Assembly: GCA_032718475.1 (NCBI GenBank)
Contig: JAUCBJ010008732.1
Span: forward strand, 1-64,000
Direction: 5' to 3'
DNA from: Nemertoderma westbladi
Lineage: Eukaryota; Xenacoelomorpha; Nemertodermatida; Nemertodermatidae
Length of the DNA stretch: 64,000 nucleotides
Shown: positions 1 through 13,002 of the stretch, piece by piece
How the letters are laid out: each line of letters begins with the position of its first letter
How positions within the stretch are numbered: position 1 is the stretch's first letter
Notes under the pieces: generated by a model
Databases searched by the model: none
Told to the model about the DNA's origin: nothing
The model's input: only the letters and a program-made list of their open reading frames with translations
Program-made: the position numbers and the translations under genes

Positions 1-3000
1 GTTTAGGAACGTAATGGTGAGTTAAGTAATACGTTCTTTCAGTCACAGGTGTTTCTTCCGGTACTCTCTCCGCGTATCCCTTACTAATAAATTTTTCCAG
101 CTGTGTTTGATACATTGCTTTAGCTGAAGAATTAGCCGTAAGGCGTCGATGGAGTTGCGCGATTCTTTTTTCCGCCAAAGGTCTGTTATTGATGAACTTC
201 GGTTCTCTCTTGCGAAAAGGTAAACCGACTTCATACCTACCTTGATCTTTGATGAAACGTGTAGTCGTCTCTTGGATCTGCTTGGCCCTTTCCTCTTCCA
301 CTGATAAAGCCTTATCGTAGGAATTGGGCTCTACCGCCTCTTGCGTAAAGAATCGTACAGCATGTTCATCTCGAGTCTTGGCATTACAACGCTCAATGAC
401 GTCATTTAACTCGTCGTTATAAGCTTCTCGTTCAGATGGATAGAGAAGTTGACATAAGTTCACTTGGTTTTGCCAAGCCTCGTTTTCCTTAAGGAGATCG
501 ATGGTATTCTCCTCATCAAAAAGCTGGTGAACGTCGTCATTATCTGAGGAGTATGGAATTCCCTCAGTTGAGTTGTCTCCCTCACTGGTATCATCTTCCC
601 ATTCACTCACCTGGCATACGCTCTCTGGCGGTAGTCTTTCTCTGAGTGTTCTACGGGAAGGGCCAGTAAAGTACCAACCTACTCTAGTTCTTACCGCATA
701 GGTCTGTAGGGGCTGCGGTTGAGCAGGCCGTTTCTCTAACGTCTCCAGCGCCTCATGCGCGTTTTGGCCGATGAGTATTTGCACTCCAGGATAATCAGTC
801 TGGAATCGAGGTATGTTAAGATGTTGGATGCTCTCATCCTCGTCCCAATTATAAAGGTCTGCTTGAGTAGTAGCGAAGTTCTTTATAGCCACCATTTTCA
901 CTGACCTTATGCTGTGTTCTCCTAGTTTGTCCTGGGGGGTGGACAACGCTCCTACATAATAATCAGCTGTTATTGTAGATTTCCAAACTTGCATAATGCC
1001 TGACATGTTGAGCTTAGTTTGGAACTTGGGTTGTCCAGCAAATATATCTTCGGCTAGCTCTTTGTCGATGAATGTTCCTGTACTACCGGAGTCAAGGAGG
1101 GCGTTCACTACATAACTCCTCTCAGGTCCGTGAACCCTTACTTGCACCACAGGAAACTCTCGGATCCCTACATTGGAAGATGGCTCTTTCCAAGATGGTT
1201 GTCGCTCAGAAGTAGTTAGAGTAAAGTCGTTGTCTGTATCTTTTTCATAGGTGAGTGCTCGATACACTGCGGTATTTATCATATAACAGGATTCGTTTTC
1301 GTCGGAGAACTCGTCTGTATAGAATCCTTCCATCTCAGATTGATCAGTGTCGTTCACATCACTGAATTGGACATGTAGCTCGGAATCACTTACCTGATTC
1401 GGACTATTTCGATCGAATTCAGCGTGCAACAAGATATGATGTTTCGCACCACACTTTGAACATCTTATGTCAGAGAAACAGGTTCGCCGTTGGTGTCCTT
1501 GTCTGAGGCAATTGTAACATAACCGCTTATCCCACATGACTTCGCGTCTCTCTGTTAATGATTTCTTTAGAAATTCATCACACCTATTCAAATGGTGGGT
1601 CCCGTCGCACAGCGCACATTTCGGTTTGATGTTACTTACCTTATTTTGAGTCACATTGTGTACACTTGCCTTTTCTTCGGGTTTTCTCACCTGAATTCTC
1701 TTGGGAGACGTGGGAGGAGTTTTTCTTACCTGTTCCCTCCTGTCATTTGTTCGAGACTTGAATTTACTTACCTGATCTTTAGGCATTTTATTCACGTAAT
1801 AAGATCTATCCGTGTCCTTCCCGCTATCTTCTCCTTGAGAAGTCTGGCTTTTGCCGTCATCGGTATAACATACTGGTGTTACCTTTCTCCTAGAGACGGG
1901 TTTTTCACTTACCTTGTTTTCCGGTGTCTTCTCTCTGGACAGTTTCAGGAGCTGTAATTTCACTTCTCCATCTAGGAATGACATGAGATCAGCCATGGTA
2001 GGGTCTCGTCGTTGTTGTTCCATCATATATAACACTTTCTTATCCCAGCGTGTACCTACTCCACCTTTCGGTAAAGTAGAAGCCACTGCTCTAATAACCA
2101 TAGTGTTCTGATACTCATGAGACTTACCTAGCCAATCTAATTGTCTGCAGATCTCCTGGATCTCATCGGAAAACTCGATAATTCCACTACTAATAAACTT
2201 TCGGGGCGCTACTAACTTTGCATATAAGTACCCAGCGATATTATTCCTATTACCATACCTGATGTTTAGTGTATCCCAAACTTGTCTTAATCCGTCTGGA
2301 TGTCCAATAAACTTTAACGCCATTAACTTGGGAGATCCTTCCAAGCACTCGATGAGGTATCTAAGTTTGTCTCCATTAGATAGTACAGAGTTCTGTATGT
2401 TATCTTTGTAATATTCATTAAAAGGTAACCATTTCATCTCATCTCCATTGAACTTGACGATCTCTCCCACCTTTACCGCTTGCCGGGCTTCGGTTCTAGC
2501 CATTTGGCGCGTAAAACTTTCTTGGGCCATCGTGTTATTTAATATCGAATTATCGGTATATAAATTTCTCGGATTATGATCAGTTCTATAGGGAATGTCA
2601 TTATCAACAGGTCTATAATTACCCTTAATAGGGTTCACTATAGGAGTTTCTACTTCGCTAGCAGTATATATGCGTGTAGGTTCCACACCTTGCGCATGCG
2701 ATACTTCAGACCTAACAGGTTGACACATTGTTACAGAGGGTGGTGGTATACCTCTTTGAGTATTTACTAATTTATCGCGCTCTAGCGCGATACTTTGCTG
2801 CACTTCTTGCAACTCTAGCCTACTTTCCCTTACTGTGCCCTTGAACTGCTGGACAGTCTCCTGCATCTGTCCGAGCAGGATATCCATCCCCCGCCGTCTC
2901 TCGTCCACCCATTCGACCGCCGAAGCGGGAGTCGCCAACGTTGTAGCGGGCGGACGAGGGACAACGGGCGACAAATTATGAATATTTCGCTCGGGGTCCA

Positions 3001-4874
3001 GGACCTGAACTGTCCCCTGGGCAGTTCTACGGGGCACAGGTAGCTTAGTGCTATGCAGAGGGAATTTAGAGGTAACTTCAGGGAGCACAGGGGTGTCTAT
3101 CACCGAAGGGGTGATTTCGAGAACAGGCCTAATTATTTCAGGCTCATCTACTATAGTAGGGAGTCTTTCTATTTTAATTATTTGGTCTGTGGGTTCTGTA
3201 CTGCCTAAGTTGGTGCTATTTAGTTGCCTTCTAACAGCTGGAGGCAAATCAGGCAATTTCTGACGGTGGAATGTTCTTTTACGTCTGCTTAGACGAGATC
3301 TATTTCCTTTGCCTTCAGTATCGGTGGTATCGCCTTCCTCAGATGATGTATATCCCTGCCTTTTGGGAGTAGATCGATTCATCATCTGCATATTACTAGC
3401 TGTTAACTGTTTATTTATGCAGTCTTGATTCTCCTGAATGTTTTCTAATTCTAATTGGGTGGTTTCTTCAGTCGCTCTCCGTTCTGCTTCTGCCACTGCC
3501 TCTGCCGCCTTTCTTTCAGCTTCGGCCGCTTTTGCTTCTGCCGCTGCCTCTGCCGCCTTTGCCTCTGCCGCTGCCTCTGCCGCCTTTGCCTCTGCCGCTG
3601 CCGCTTTTGCCTCTGCCGCTGCCTCTGCCGCCTTTGCCTCTGCCGCTGCCTCTGCCGCTGCCGCTTTTCTTTCTGCTTCTGCAGCTACCACTGCTGCTTT
3701 CTTTCTGTCTTCTATACGTTTTTTCTTTACTTGTTCTTCTTGGACTCGTGTCAGGCGGAGTTGTTCATCAAATTTAGCCTGATTCGCAGCCCTCATTTCC
3801 ACATCGATGGCATCCAACACAAGCTTGGTTCCTTCGCTATTAGGGCTAAGTCCATCTAACCTTCTCCTCAGTTCGTCATCACCTAAAAAACGTTGATAGT
3901 CCGACAGATAGATGTCAATGGCATCCCTCTTATGTGGTTTCTCTGCCGTCGCTTCACTTTCCACTTGGGAATAAGTAGCGTCTGTTGATTCTCCATGGGT
4001 TGATCGCTCCTCCAGCTGAGCTTTCCACTGAGCTGTTCCTTGAACCTGGAGATTCACCCGTTGAAACCAAGCCTTTACAGCAACTTGCAACGACGTGTCT
4101 TGTCTTCGTTTAGAAGCCTCCTCAAAGGCCGATAATATTAGCCTGATTCGTAGAATTCTTTCTCTAACTTGATAAAGCAGCAATCCCTGCTCTTGAGGTC
4201 CTTGAGGTTGTTGAAACAGGTTGTTTTAATCGCTCTATAGAGCTGAAGAATCCCTGTGCGTATCCGGCTGCGGACCTCTTCCACACAGCTGGATCGATGG
4301 TTTCCTTGGCTACTCCCATCCGGTGTATGTCTTCCCAGGCAGCTTCTGATAAATCAAATGGGAGTCCGGGTCCGGGGAAGTTCCATTGCGACTCGACAAT
4401 AGACTTCAGTTCTTCACTCGTGTATCCCGCGTAACTATCTCTAGTTGACCGTTGACTTCTCGCCCAATCGATCTGGTGTTCTTCCACCGCGATCAATAAC
4501 CTAGTGAGTACGGCTGCAGGAAGGATGAGAAGGGGATCCGTATAAACCGCATCCGTCATCTCTGCTCCGCGCTCGGGTGTCAGCTCTACAGTATCCTCAC
4601 TACTGGAGCTGCTGGGCCGCTGAGGAATAAGTCCTTGACTCGCGGGTTGTTGCTGTTCCGCTGCTTCTTGGTCCCGCTTGACTTGAGCTCGGGTGCCTAT
4701 GATAGACCTACGATGTTGGACTAGCCTAGGTTCTGTTATTACTACTGGAGGGATGACCTTCCTCACAGTGGGAGGTGAACTGAACTTACGACTAGGTGGT
4801 TCTACGCCTCTATCTGAGTCGCAGATAGTTACATCTAATATACTGTCTGACAGGTTCTGCTTAGTATCAGACAT
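1..4874 (-). pseudogene. gag-protease-RT polyprotein of copy A, frameshifted, runs off left edge
   Basis: The protein starts at the ATG at 4874 (MSDTKQNLSDS). Its first 236 codons end at a stop at 4164, but comparison with copy B shows a 2-bp deletion near 4215. Downstream of it the correct frame reads on to position 1 with no stop that I found. In order along the minus strand: an Ala/Glu-rich coiled coil encoded at about 3690-3480, a DUF1759-like core at about 2440-1960, a CX2CX4HX4C knuckle at about 1525-1485 (CYNCLRQGHQRRTC), an aspartic protease with DSGSTGTF at about 1085, then the N-terminus of RT at 240-1 (EVGLPFRKREP ... EKRIAQL). Gag-protease-RT assembles the particle and copies the genome. 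The single frameshift would uncouple the N-terminal domain; everything else looks well preserved, so this copy is young. A sequencing error at 4215 is possible. Confidence 0.85.
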
Positions 4875-7128
4875 GTTTATGTATACAGTTGAATGTCTAC
4901 TGCTGTATCACAGTCTGAGCAAGTCTAGTAACTCAGTATTAACTGCTAGCCTAGTAATTAATTACCGGTACTGCTACTCAGTGTAGCGTGATATATAATA
5001 TATTAGAATACCGGTATGCTTATAGTATATAACTATTATTACAGACTAGGTTTATCACCGAATACCGGTATAATTTTAGCACAAATATATATAAATATAT
5101 AATAGGCCTATCGTGGATACCGGTATGCAGTTTACACTTATAGTGTATATATATAAGTATAATTACAGACTAGAATTAATTACAGAATACCGGTATGATT
5201 TCAACCTAAAATTTATAGAAATAAATATAATAAGCCTATTGTAAATACCGGTATGTCAATTATTTTAGAATAATTGAATTTCTGAACTTTAGGGTTACTT
5301 GGTTACTTTAACTTACTTTATTACCGTTATTTAAGCAGTAGTCCAACTGATATTGAGACCTAATTGTTATATGGTAGGCCTACTATTTATAAATCGTTAG
5401 ATTTGATTTATAATATATATATACCCGTTTTAATGGGTTTAGTCAATGTTTGAAATAAATGTTATTATTTCTGGGGGTAATCACTACACAAAGCGGTGCG
5501 CTTTCAGTGAAGTGTTACTTATAGGACACTAAAACAAATGATTCTAATTTACCTAAGTTACTTAATACTACAAATTACGTACAATTCGGGTGAGATTACA
5601 ATCTCTAAATAAACACAAAAATTTACAAAAACGCAAATACGAATTTCAGGGTAATTTTACAAGAAGTCTACAAACCAGCCTAACAAAGGGTTAGAATTCT
5701 GGTTATTACAACGGACAGGGTACTACGGTATTTGAAATAATAAGTAGTAGTAAATACACTGCGTTGTCCAGATAGAAAAATACCACCGCCTGACGACCTA
5801 TAGCCGTATCGCTATAGGTTCTACGTTATGTATCACGGAGTGTTCCTACCTAGAAGTTAATAGAGCTAATCGAACGTGCCTATCAACCACTTTATAACAC
5901 AAATATAATGTCTACACTAATTACTTCGGAAAGTACTGTACACTAAACCCTAAATTAGGTACGAGTACTTGTACAACAGATAATCAGTAGTTAAATATAC
6001 TTGAACAGCTAAAAGAACCACGGCATCTGCTGGAGTGACCGATGCACAAAATCACCAGTCTTTACCTACGCCAAGCAGCCCGTGTAGTACCGGGGTTAAT
6101 TTAACTATAGCGGTATGTATAACAAACACAATTACTGTAGGAACAAACTTGGGGAATGAATGTTGCGAATAATCGCATAAACTCTGAATAATAAATATTA
6201 CGCTACGCGTACAAACTACTCAAACAAAATGCAGACCGAACACTGACAGACTACTATCAAGCCTAAACAAACTACGGTATATGCAGACTCCGAAATAATT
6301 AGGTAGTATGCGTTCTAACCCAGTAGTACGACTTATTCTTTAATTGGGGGTTTACCTTACAGCATTCGCTGCCCCTACTTCCTAACCGTTCTTTATCGGA
6401 CAAATGATCTACACACGCTGCAATCCGTTCAGACCTAATAACAGCCAGACAACTATCCAGCCTACAAATTATCTAAATAAAATTATACGCTACCCGTACA
6501 GACTTACACAAACAAAGTACAGACTAAACGATGGCAGACTACTCTCAAGCCTAAATAAACTACAGGACATGCAGACTCCGAAATGATTAGGGAGTATGCG
6601 TTCTAACTCAGTAGTACGACTTATTCTTTAGTTGGGGGTTTACCTTACAGCATTCGCTGCCCCTACTTCCTAACCGTACTTAATCGGACAGGTGATCTAC
6701 ACACACTGCAATTCGTTCGGACTTAACAGCAATCAGACAACAGCTCAGCCTACAAATTGTCTGTACAATCTGATCAGGCTTACACGCCTTCTGTTCAATA
6801 CTGGCCTACAAATAAATAAAACTTGACAGAAATAAGTAAACCATATAAAGGAATAAGGGGTGATCAATCCCTAATCCCTTAACAGCCTACCGGTATGCAA
6901 CAATCAAATCGAATAATACTAGTGTACTTATACGGAAGTACCGGTTAGGACAGCTAGGCCTACGGACCTACAGAAGTACCGGTTCTGGCAGTTGGACCTA
7001 CGGACCTACGGCAGTACCGGTTCTGGCAGTTGGGCCTACTGACCTACAGATGTACCGGTTCAGGTTTACCGGTTGACCGGTACTTTCAACTTTATTGCTT
7101 ACTGCAACAAAGAAGCTATATCCTTTAA
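4875..7128 (-). other. long 5' leader of BEL copy A
   Basis: This 2.25 kb lies between the 5' LTR and the gag ATG and has no long ORF. It holds two clusters of the hexamer ACCGGT, six near gag (about 4965-5250) and seven near the LTR (about 6890-7080), mostly within TACCGGTA or TACCGGTT contexts. The LTR-proximal cluster is a tandem repeat of about 38 bp. A segment of about 288 bp is tandemly duplicated (starts near 6283 and 6570, both beginning GCAGACTCCG). The same clusters and duplication are found in copy B's leader. Packaging or regulatory function is inferred from position only. I could not find a convincing tRNA primer-binding site next to the LTR. Confidence 0.7.
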
Positions 7129-8364
7129 TGTTCGCGCTTTCAGACCTTTGGCAGTTTAACCCGCCAAATTAAGATGTCTTCTAGATATTAAATCGCTTTT
7201 TAGCCTATGACAAGTATTTGATTCACTACACTAGTCGAAACCAATCTGTGCGCGATCATTCACCCGCTGGATATTCCCGGGAGATTGGGTTCGACGGTTT
7301 AATTTTATTGCTATGTAAGCCTAATGTATTATTCGACTGACAGTATTATATTATCTCTGACAATATTATTCACCTTCGGGAATATTAACAGTTCCTTTAG
7401 GACGTGGCGCTTTATCTATATAAACAGAGTTATGACTTAAACTACTCACAACGATATGGCTTAATTATAATTCACATATATGGCGCATTCTTTAGGAATT
7501 GCTTCTTTAACAGACTCACTCATACACAATGCTGCACAATACTGCACACTAATCTGCCAATCTTCACTGATTTTAGTCACATATAAAAGGAACACAGACT
7601 GACTCATGTAGGGTCTATCAAATAACATTAGATTCACTTCAAACCACTTTAACATAAGTCACAATCGTTATTGGTAACTTTTCTCTCTTACCTTCGGTAT
7701 ATCAAGAATATTGGGTTTTCGGGGTTATTTCTCGTTATTCCAATATAATAATTCATCAACAAATATAATGAATAACCGACAACAAATAGCAGTATACAGT
7801 ATCGATTGAGCAGGTAAATTTTAGCAGTTTCAGCAGTTATTAAAAGCCGTGTGTCAGCAGGTATTATGCAGCAGTGACTACTGCAGTTATTCAAGTGATT
7901 AAAAGCCAGTTAAAGGATATATGTCCTTATAATTAAACCTACTAGTGTTGGACTAAAAAGCAGAAAAACACAAAACACTACAAAGCCGTTCTTTCGTGGC
8001 TTTGAAAAACTCGTGACTACTGCACTATACGAGGATACCAACTACCCTTATTCCACGAAGCTCCCGTTCAACACAGAGAAAGAGCAGTGAGATAGGAAAA
8101 TTTCAGTTCAGTAGCTCTGTGATAGGTCAAAATCAAGGCTAACTCAAATTCTATTGGGAGATACAAAAACAAGGCTATGACGCAACCTTCCTAGGCTAGT
8201 TGGCCGATTAAACAGAGCCCAGATGCCTGCGTACAGCAAATCAGCCAATAAGCTGGTAGCTTGCACTATTTTAGCTATAAATCCCCTTGAGAGTATTCTA
8301 GCGACCGGGGGGGGGAACTGGCTAACAAGGCAAACGAATCAGTTATCCCACAAAAGCTTTTACA
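7129..8364 (-). repeat. 5' LTR of BEL copy A
   Basis: On the plus strand the block begins TGTTCGCGC and ends AAGCTTTTACA, giving TG...CA ends. It aligns along its length (1236 bp) with the LTRs of copy B at 16086-17259 and 28979-30157, with clear divergence. It sits directly upstream of the leader and gag in element orientation. As the 5' LTR it should carry the promoter, but I did not identify a TATA box with confidence. Confidence 0.85.
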
Positions 8365-11300
8365 CACTGTATTATTGTAAAATATTAATGAAATTGCCTG
8401 TAATGGATGAAACTTGTCATTTTTCGTACCATTTTTGACAATTGCAAAATTTTATAAACCTTGCCAATGAAATCAGCACATTCTAAAACCTCAGTAGCCT
8501 AACTATGCGACCAATTTACCACTTTTGGCTATTTTACAATTTTGAGCTACTTGCACTTTTGGTGCTGTTTTAGTGTCTATTAAAAATAAAAGATTCAATT
8601 TTGCTTCTAATCTCACTTTCGATTACTAATAATGAATTTAACAAACCAAAAAGGCATAGTATGGCTGTACCAAAGTCTTTGAAGGGTGGTGTACAGTATT
8701 TTGAGAATTTTTTCAATTCCGAAAGGTGCTGATATGGCATGGGTGCCAGGAACTCCTCATATCTCGAAAACTACTGGAGCTATTAAATTTTTATTTGACT
8801 CACCTGAAAGAGGACATAATTTTAGTTAGGGACAAGTACTTTCGACGAGCTAGACCTACTATTTCAGGGATTATAACTAAGAGAAATAACTGGCCCACTA
8901 AATTTAGGGGCTTTGCAGCAGCTTAGCGGGTCGTATCTATAGTAGGTCATGCCTTCACCATGGTTTGGGAGGTCTCTTGTGAAGAACTCAGAATTCACAA
9001 AGGGAAGCCTGGTCTGCCAGTGCTATCCACAAGCTAGCAGGATCTGGAAGAGTTGTGATCTAGATTACGATCATTGAAGGTACACCTTTTTCCGTACAGC
9101 AGTAGAGCCTACAGTACTGTATACTGATCTATGCATCCCACGCGGGACTCTAACTGCTGAAAACAACAGTTCTCTATTATACCAGGATGCTACGCAGGGT
9201 GCACAACCTTGCCTGCTTTGACGCACACATAAGCAATTGGGTGTTATACAACTATTGCAACATTTCATTGCAAAAACCAAGTATCTATCACCCTTCAGAG
9301 ACGACGCCTGAAGCTTGATAGACACTGTTTCCGGCGGCAGGATCAACCTGTACACAACCTTGTGCTGTGGCAGCCCGCTGGTTTAGATTATAATTATTAC
9401 CATAACTATAAGTAGGCCTAGCATTTCAAGCAAACGTAGTTCTCCAGATATCAAGTAAAGGTTCATATTATTACACTAAAATATGGCTAAAAATGTTTAC
9501 AAAATTAAGTTGATAGGTCGGGTAAAAATTGTACTGTCAAATAAAATACTGTCAATGTCGAATTAAGATATTGGGTGAAAATTGTACTGTCAAATAGAAA
9601 TACATAAAATTTAAATTGAATTAAAAGAAAATTGAATTGATACAATTATTAGATCCAATAATAGAAAATACTAATATCAGTTCACAAAATAATAATAATA
9701 ATAATAATTTTATAATTTGTTATTATACAGTATATATATACTGTATATATCAACTTGTCAGTCTAGGCCTACTGACTTTACAACCATTGACTTATTCAGT
9801 ACTGCAGTAGGTGTTAAGCACCAAATCTTAAAAACTAAAAAAGACATTATCTTTACCGGCATCAAACTGGTCAGTCCAAGTGCTAAATCAAATGCCTTTT
9901 TATGCGATTAGACCCGTAATAGTGGACAGTATTCTTAGGTAGGCCTATAGATGAGCATTGTTTGTTTTGCAAAGATGGTATTACTAATCCAGGCCACATT
10001 GGATATCCATCTTCTTTAGCCATTACAACGAGAGAAAGCCGCCCCAATATTAGATTATTACAACAACATATCCATTGGGTAAGAAAGTGGAGGAGAGCCA
10101 GCCCGTCTCTTAATTTTTTACTTTATATTACGCGATCAATTTTCACTCATCTCGTCATGAACCCAACATGTATGTAACCTTTTGTTAAATTTGTTGGCTA
10201 TGCGTTTGCGGTTGTTTGGGCGGAGTGTGGTAGGCCTACACTTTTCACACTTAAATATTTTGGTTGTGAAATGTTACAGGGCATAGCGATCTGAGATATT
10301 TCATTTATATTTTATTATGAGAGGAAGAAGAACATACAACGTTATTTACTATGTAACAAAATAATTGTTTTCGGGTATAACTTGGAAGCCTCCCCAAATA
10401 GTTGATATACAATTATATTTAAAATTATTTCCATGGTCATGGTCATTCACCCGTCTTTAGTTAGAAATTTGTTTGCATGAAAGACAGTTTAGTTTAGTTT
10501 TTACTGATTTATTATCTCTTATCTGACTGGGGTAATAATAAAGGATAGGATAAATGGAAGCAAAGTGTGACAGTAACAAATATTTCCCCGTCACTCTAGC
10601 ATGTCTTAAGTATATGATATATCAAAGGGGGAAGTTTGGATTCACTGCATAAATGCAGTTCACCAAACTTCCCCCGAATGCACACTGTAACTTCCCCCTT
10701 CCCACAAATATCCACTGTTGAATTAATTTGAAGTGATATAATAAGTACAAAATTGTGCGAGTTTTTTATTGTGTGGTCCAATTGTTATTTGATTTCTATT
10801 TATTATTTAAAGTGCATTTAATATCACACTGGTTTTTAGAATATTATACTATACAACCTTATGTTTTATTAATTTACCCAATCGAAGCCTCATAAGGGCC
10901 GGTTATTTGTACGCATATCCCCTAATGCGCTCAGTAAGGTTCAAACAACATATTAATATGAAAATAAAGTATCTGCAAAGAAAAGAACCCAATACTATAT
11001 AATTTGACCTTATTAAAAAATTTGCACTTTTGCACACTTATTTGTACAAATGCACTTTAGCAGATCGTAGTGGTGGCTCTTATTTAACAAACTTATGTTT
11101 ATCCTCTACCGATCTACGATTGTGTATGATCAAGTGTCAGTCGCTAAAAGTGTCAAAAATCCAATTTAATAAATCTGGATTTGCGATTTTGGACCACATT
11201 TATGGACATTTTAAGTCACTTTATAGACATAAAAAGTTAAACAAATGTTACGATTATAGTTAGAAATCATTCCAAACTACATTTTAATCCAAAAAATAAC

Positions 11301-11530
11301 ATTCTACGATGAATAGAACTGGAAATAATAGTGTTTGAAATATCGAAAAAATGTTCACTATTTAAGTGCATTTTGCACTAAGTGCACATAAGTCTTTTCC
11401 CAAGTTTTATCCTATTTCACACACTACAATCTATCCTCTATCCAATGAAAAAAGTTTCAGATTAAACGGCCCTGTAGAACCGAAGTTATTTATGTTTAAA
11501 AATAGTCACTCGAAAATTTCAAATTCTCTT
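8365..11530. other. no gene recognised; AT-rich DNA
   Basis: Short open frames exist (for example 8726-8926 plus and 9071-9355 minus) but none shows a recognisable domain. Simple repeats occur at 9697-9708 (AAT) and around 9729-9749 (TA-rich palindrome). One strong hairpin at 10627-10675 is listed separately. Otherwise I see nothing functional. Confidence 0.6.
10627..10675. repeat. perfect 13-bp stem hairpin
   Basis: GGGGGAAGTTTGG at 10627-10639 is exactly complementary to CCAAACTTCCCCC at 10663-10675. The loop contains a second nested stem, ACTGCAT/ATGCAGT. A degenerate extra copy of the arm (AACTTCCCCC) follows at about 10690. It may be a fossil foldback element or a transcribed hairpin; no flanking duplication was seen. 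Confidence 0.7.
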
Positions 11531-11603
11531 GGTCACATAGTCTAGTGGTTATCAATCACGTTAATGAAACCTAAGTTCGCGGGTTCGAAATCCAATATTG
11601 ACC
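11531..11603 (+). repeat. tRNA-like sequence (SINE head or tRNA pseudogene)
   Basis: The segment has a box A-like TAGTCTAGTGG (11539-11549) and a box B-like GGTTCGAAATCC (11582-11593) at tRNA spacing, and its ends GGTCA/TGACC can pair over five bases. The start resembles animal tRNA-Glu. The T-arm stem and most of the anticodon arm do not pair well, so I read it as a tRNA-derived repeat rather than a working tRNA. Confidence 0.6.
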
Positions 11604-13002
11604 TGACCATTCTTAATTTTTTTGCAAAAAAAATTATTTTTATTTTTTCACTAAAATCGCTCTAACTTCGGTTCTGGTGGTCCAAATTCAATAAAATTGG
11701 TATATTCTTTGCCGTAATTTTTTTCTTAATCTTTTGAGAAGGGGTTATTTTTGGCCCCAAAAAAATTAAAAAAAAGGGCCAAAATAACGCGATATTTTTC
11801 GACCCTTAAAATTCGTAATTTTAATTATATATGTTAAGATAAAAGATAGCGGAGTTAATTTGATACTTTTTACAGGTACTTTTGGCGCAATACGCTAAAT
11901 TATAATGGAATAGCGATTTGTTAAAAAAAAAAAATTTTCGTCCCTTTTTATAAATAATATATTTCACACGATCGCCTGCCGCTCCAGTTTTATAATACCT
12001 CCGGCGCTGTGATTAACGCTGTTAGATAGATAATTTAACGCACTATAAGTCTGTGTAAACAAATATCCCGTAAGTTAAGTAGTTTTCGAGCTAGACGATT
12101 TCCCGCGAAGCAGGTTTGAAGCGCGAAATTATAATTTTGGCCCTCATTTTTTTAATATCATCCTTGGAGCAAAACCGAATGCATATTTGAATTCCCCGTA
12201 TAGATATTGACTGTATAGAATGTACCTTAACCAACTAAAGTTAAAAATAAAAAATTATTCGATAAAAACTACTTTACAAATTCTGGCCCTTTTTGGCCCC
12301 TATTGCCGACATATTTTTTGTACCCCCATTCGATAGGAACGTAGCCCCAATGGTCTTCTACGAGTTTCATAAAAGAATTAGTGGATTCCTACCCGCGTTG
12401 TCGAATTAAACATTTCGGAAATAAGTTTTCCAAAAAAGACGGACAAAAACGTACAAATTTACAGCCCCTTTTTCCACCCGAAATTTTAATAAATATCTTA
12501 CCCCCATTCGATACGAAGGTAGTACCACTCTTCCCCTTTCCAACCGCGTTACTTTCGTCCCCGTACGATTAATATTAGCCGAGTTATAGCGGATCCCGCA
12601 AAGTCATTTTGTCCGTTTTTTCAACTTTGACGGACATTTTCGGAAAAAAGGCGTGGTAATCTTTTTTGAAAAAAAAACGAATTCACTAATTAATGCCTTC
12701 TATCGTATCCCGGCGTCGGCTAAGCAATAACCTAGGGTTTTTTCGAGCCACTGTAGAGCGCCTTTCAAAAAATTTTTAAAATTGTCGAAAAAATGACGGT
12801 TTTTTGTCCGCCGTGTCCGTCGAAGGGTTAGACTTAATAATGTTAGAGTTGCTAATATCTTAGAATTCCGAGCCGCTCCCCTGGTAAGAAAATAAAAAAA
12901 TTTGGTCAGTTCCTTCATCGAAAAGTCCCCCAGAATCCCAAGTTAACCTATATAGTTAGCGATGGCCTGCGGCTTTAGGAGCGGCCGCGGTATTCACCTC
13001 CC
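11604..13002. other. no gene recognised
   Basis: AT-rich sequence with many short homopolymers. Two related phrases containing ACCCCCATTCGATA recur near 12322 and 12502, suggesting a diverged internal duplication. GCGGCCGCGG occurs twice in about 35 bp at 12982-13017. No domain is recognised in any frame. Confidence 0.5.

Larger units (their letters stand above)
1..8364 (-). mobile_element. BEL/Pao LTR retrotransposon, copy A (5' part)
   Basis: This minus-strand element runs from its 5' LTR (7129-8364) through a long leader into gag, protease and the first part of reverse transcriptase, and leaves the window at position 1. It is the same family as copy B at 16086-30157: LTR, leader and gag-protease all align in the same order and orientation, with scattered differences. 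The BEL/Pao assignment rests on the gag (coiled coil, DUF1759-like core, CCHC knuckle) followed in frame by a DUF1758-like aspartic protease. The 3' half, and so any accessory ORF, lies outside the window, and no target-site duplication can be tested. Confidence 0.9.

Noticed and set aside
43-234. 63-codon minus-strand frame
   Set aside because: It overlaps in a different frame the real RT N-terminus of copy A, which matches the BEL family.
3438-3859. Plus-strand Ala-, Cys- or Leu-rich frames opposite the gag coiled coil (also 23511-24056)
   Set aside because: Shadows of the minus-strand coiled-coil repeat in other frames.
8726-9355. Short frames at 8726-8926 plus and 9071-9355 minus as genes
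   Set aside because: No recognisable motif, no homologous copy in the window, and ordinary length for chance frames.
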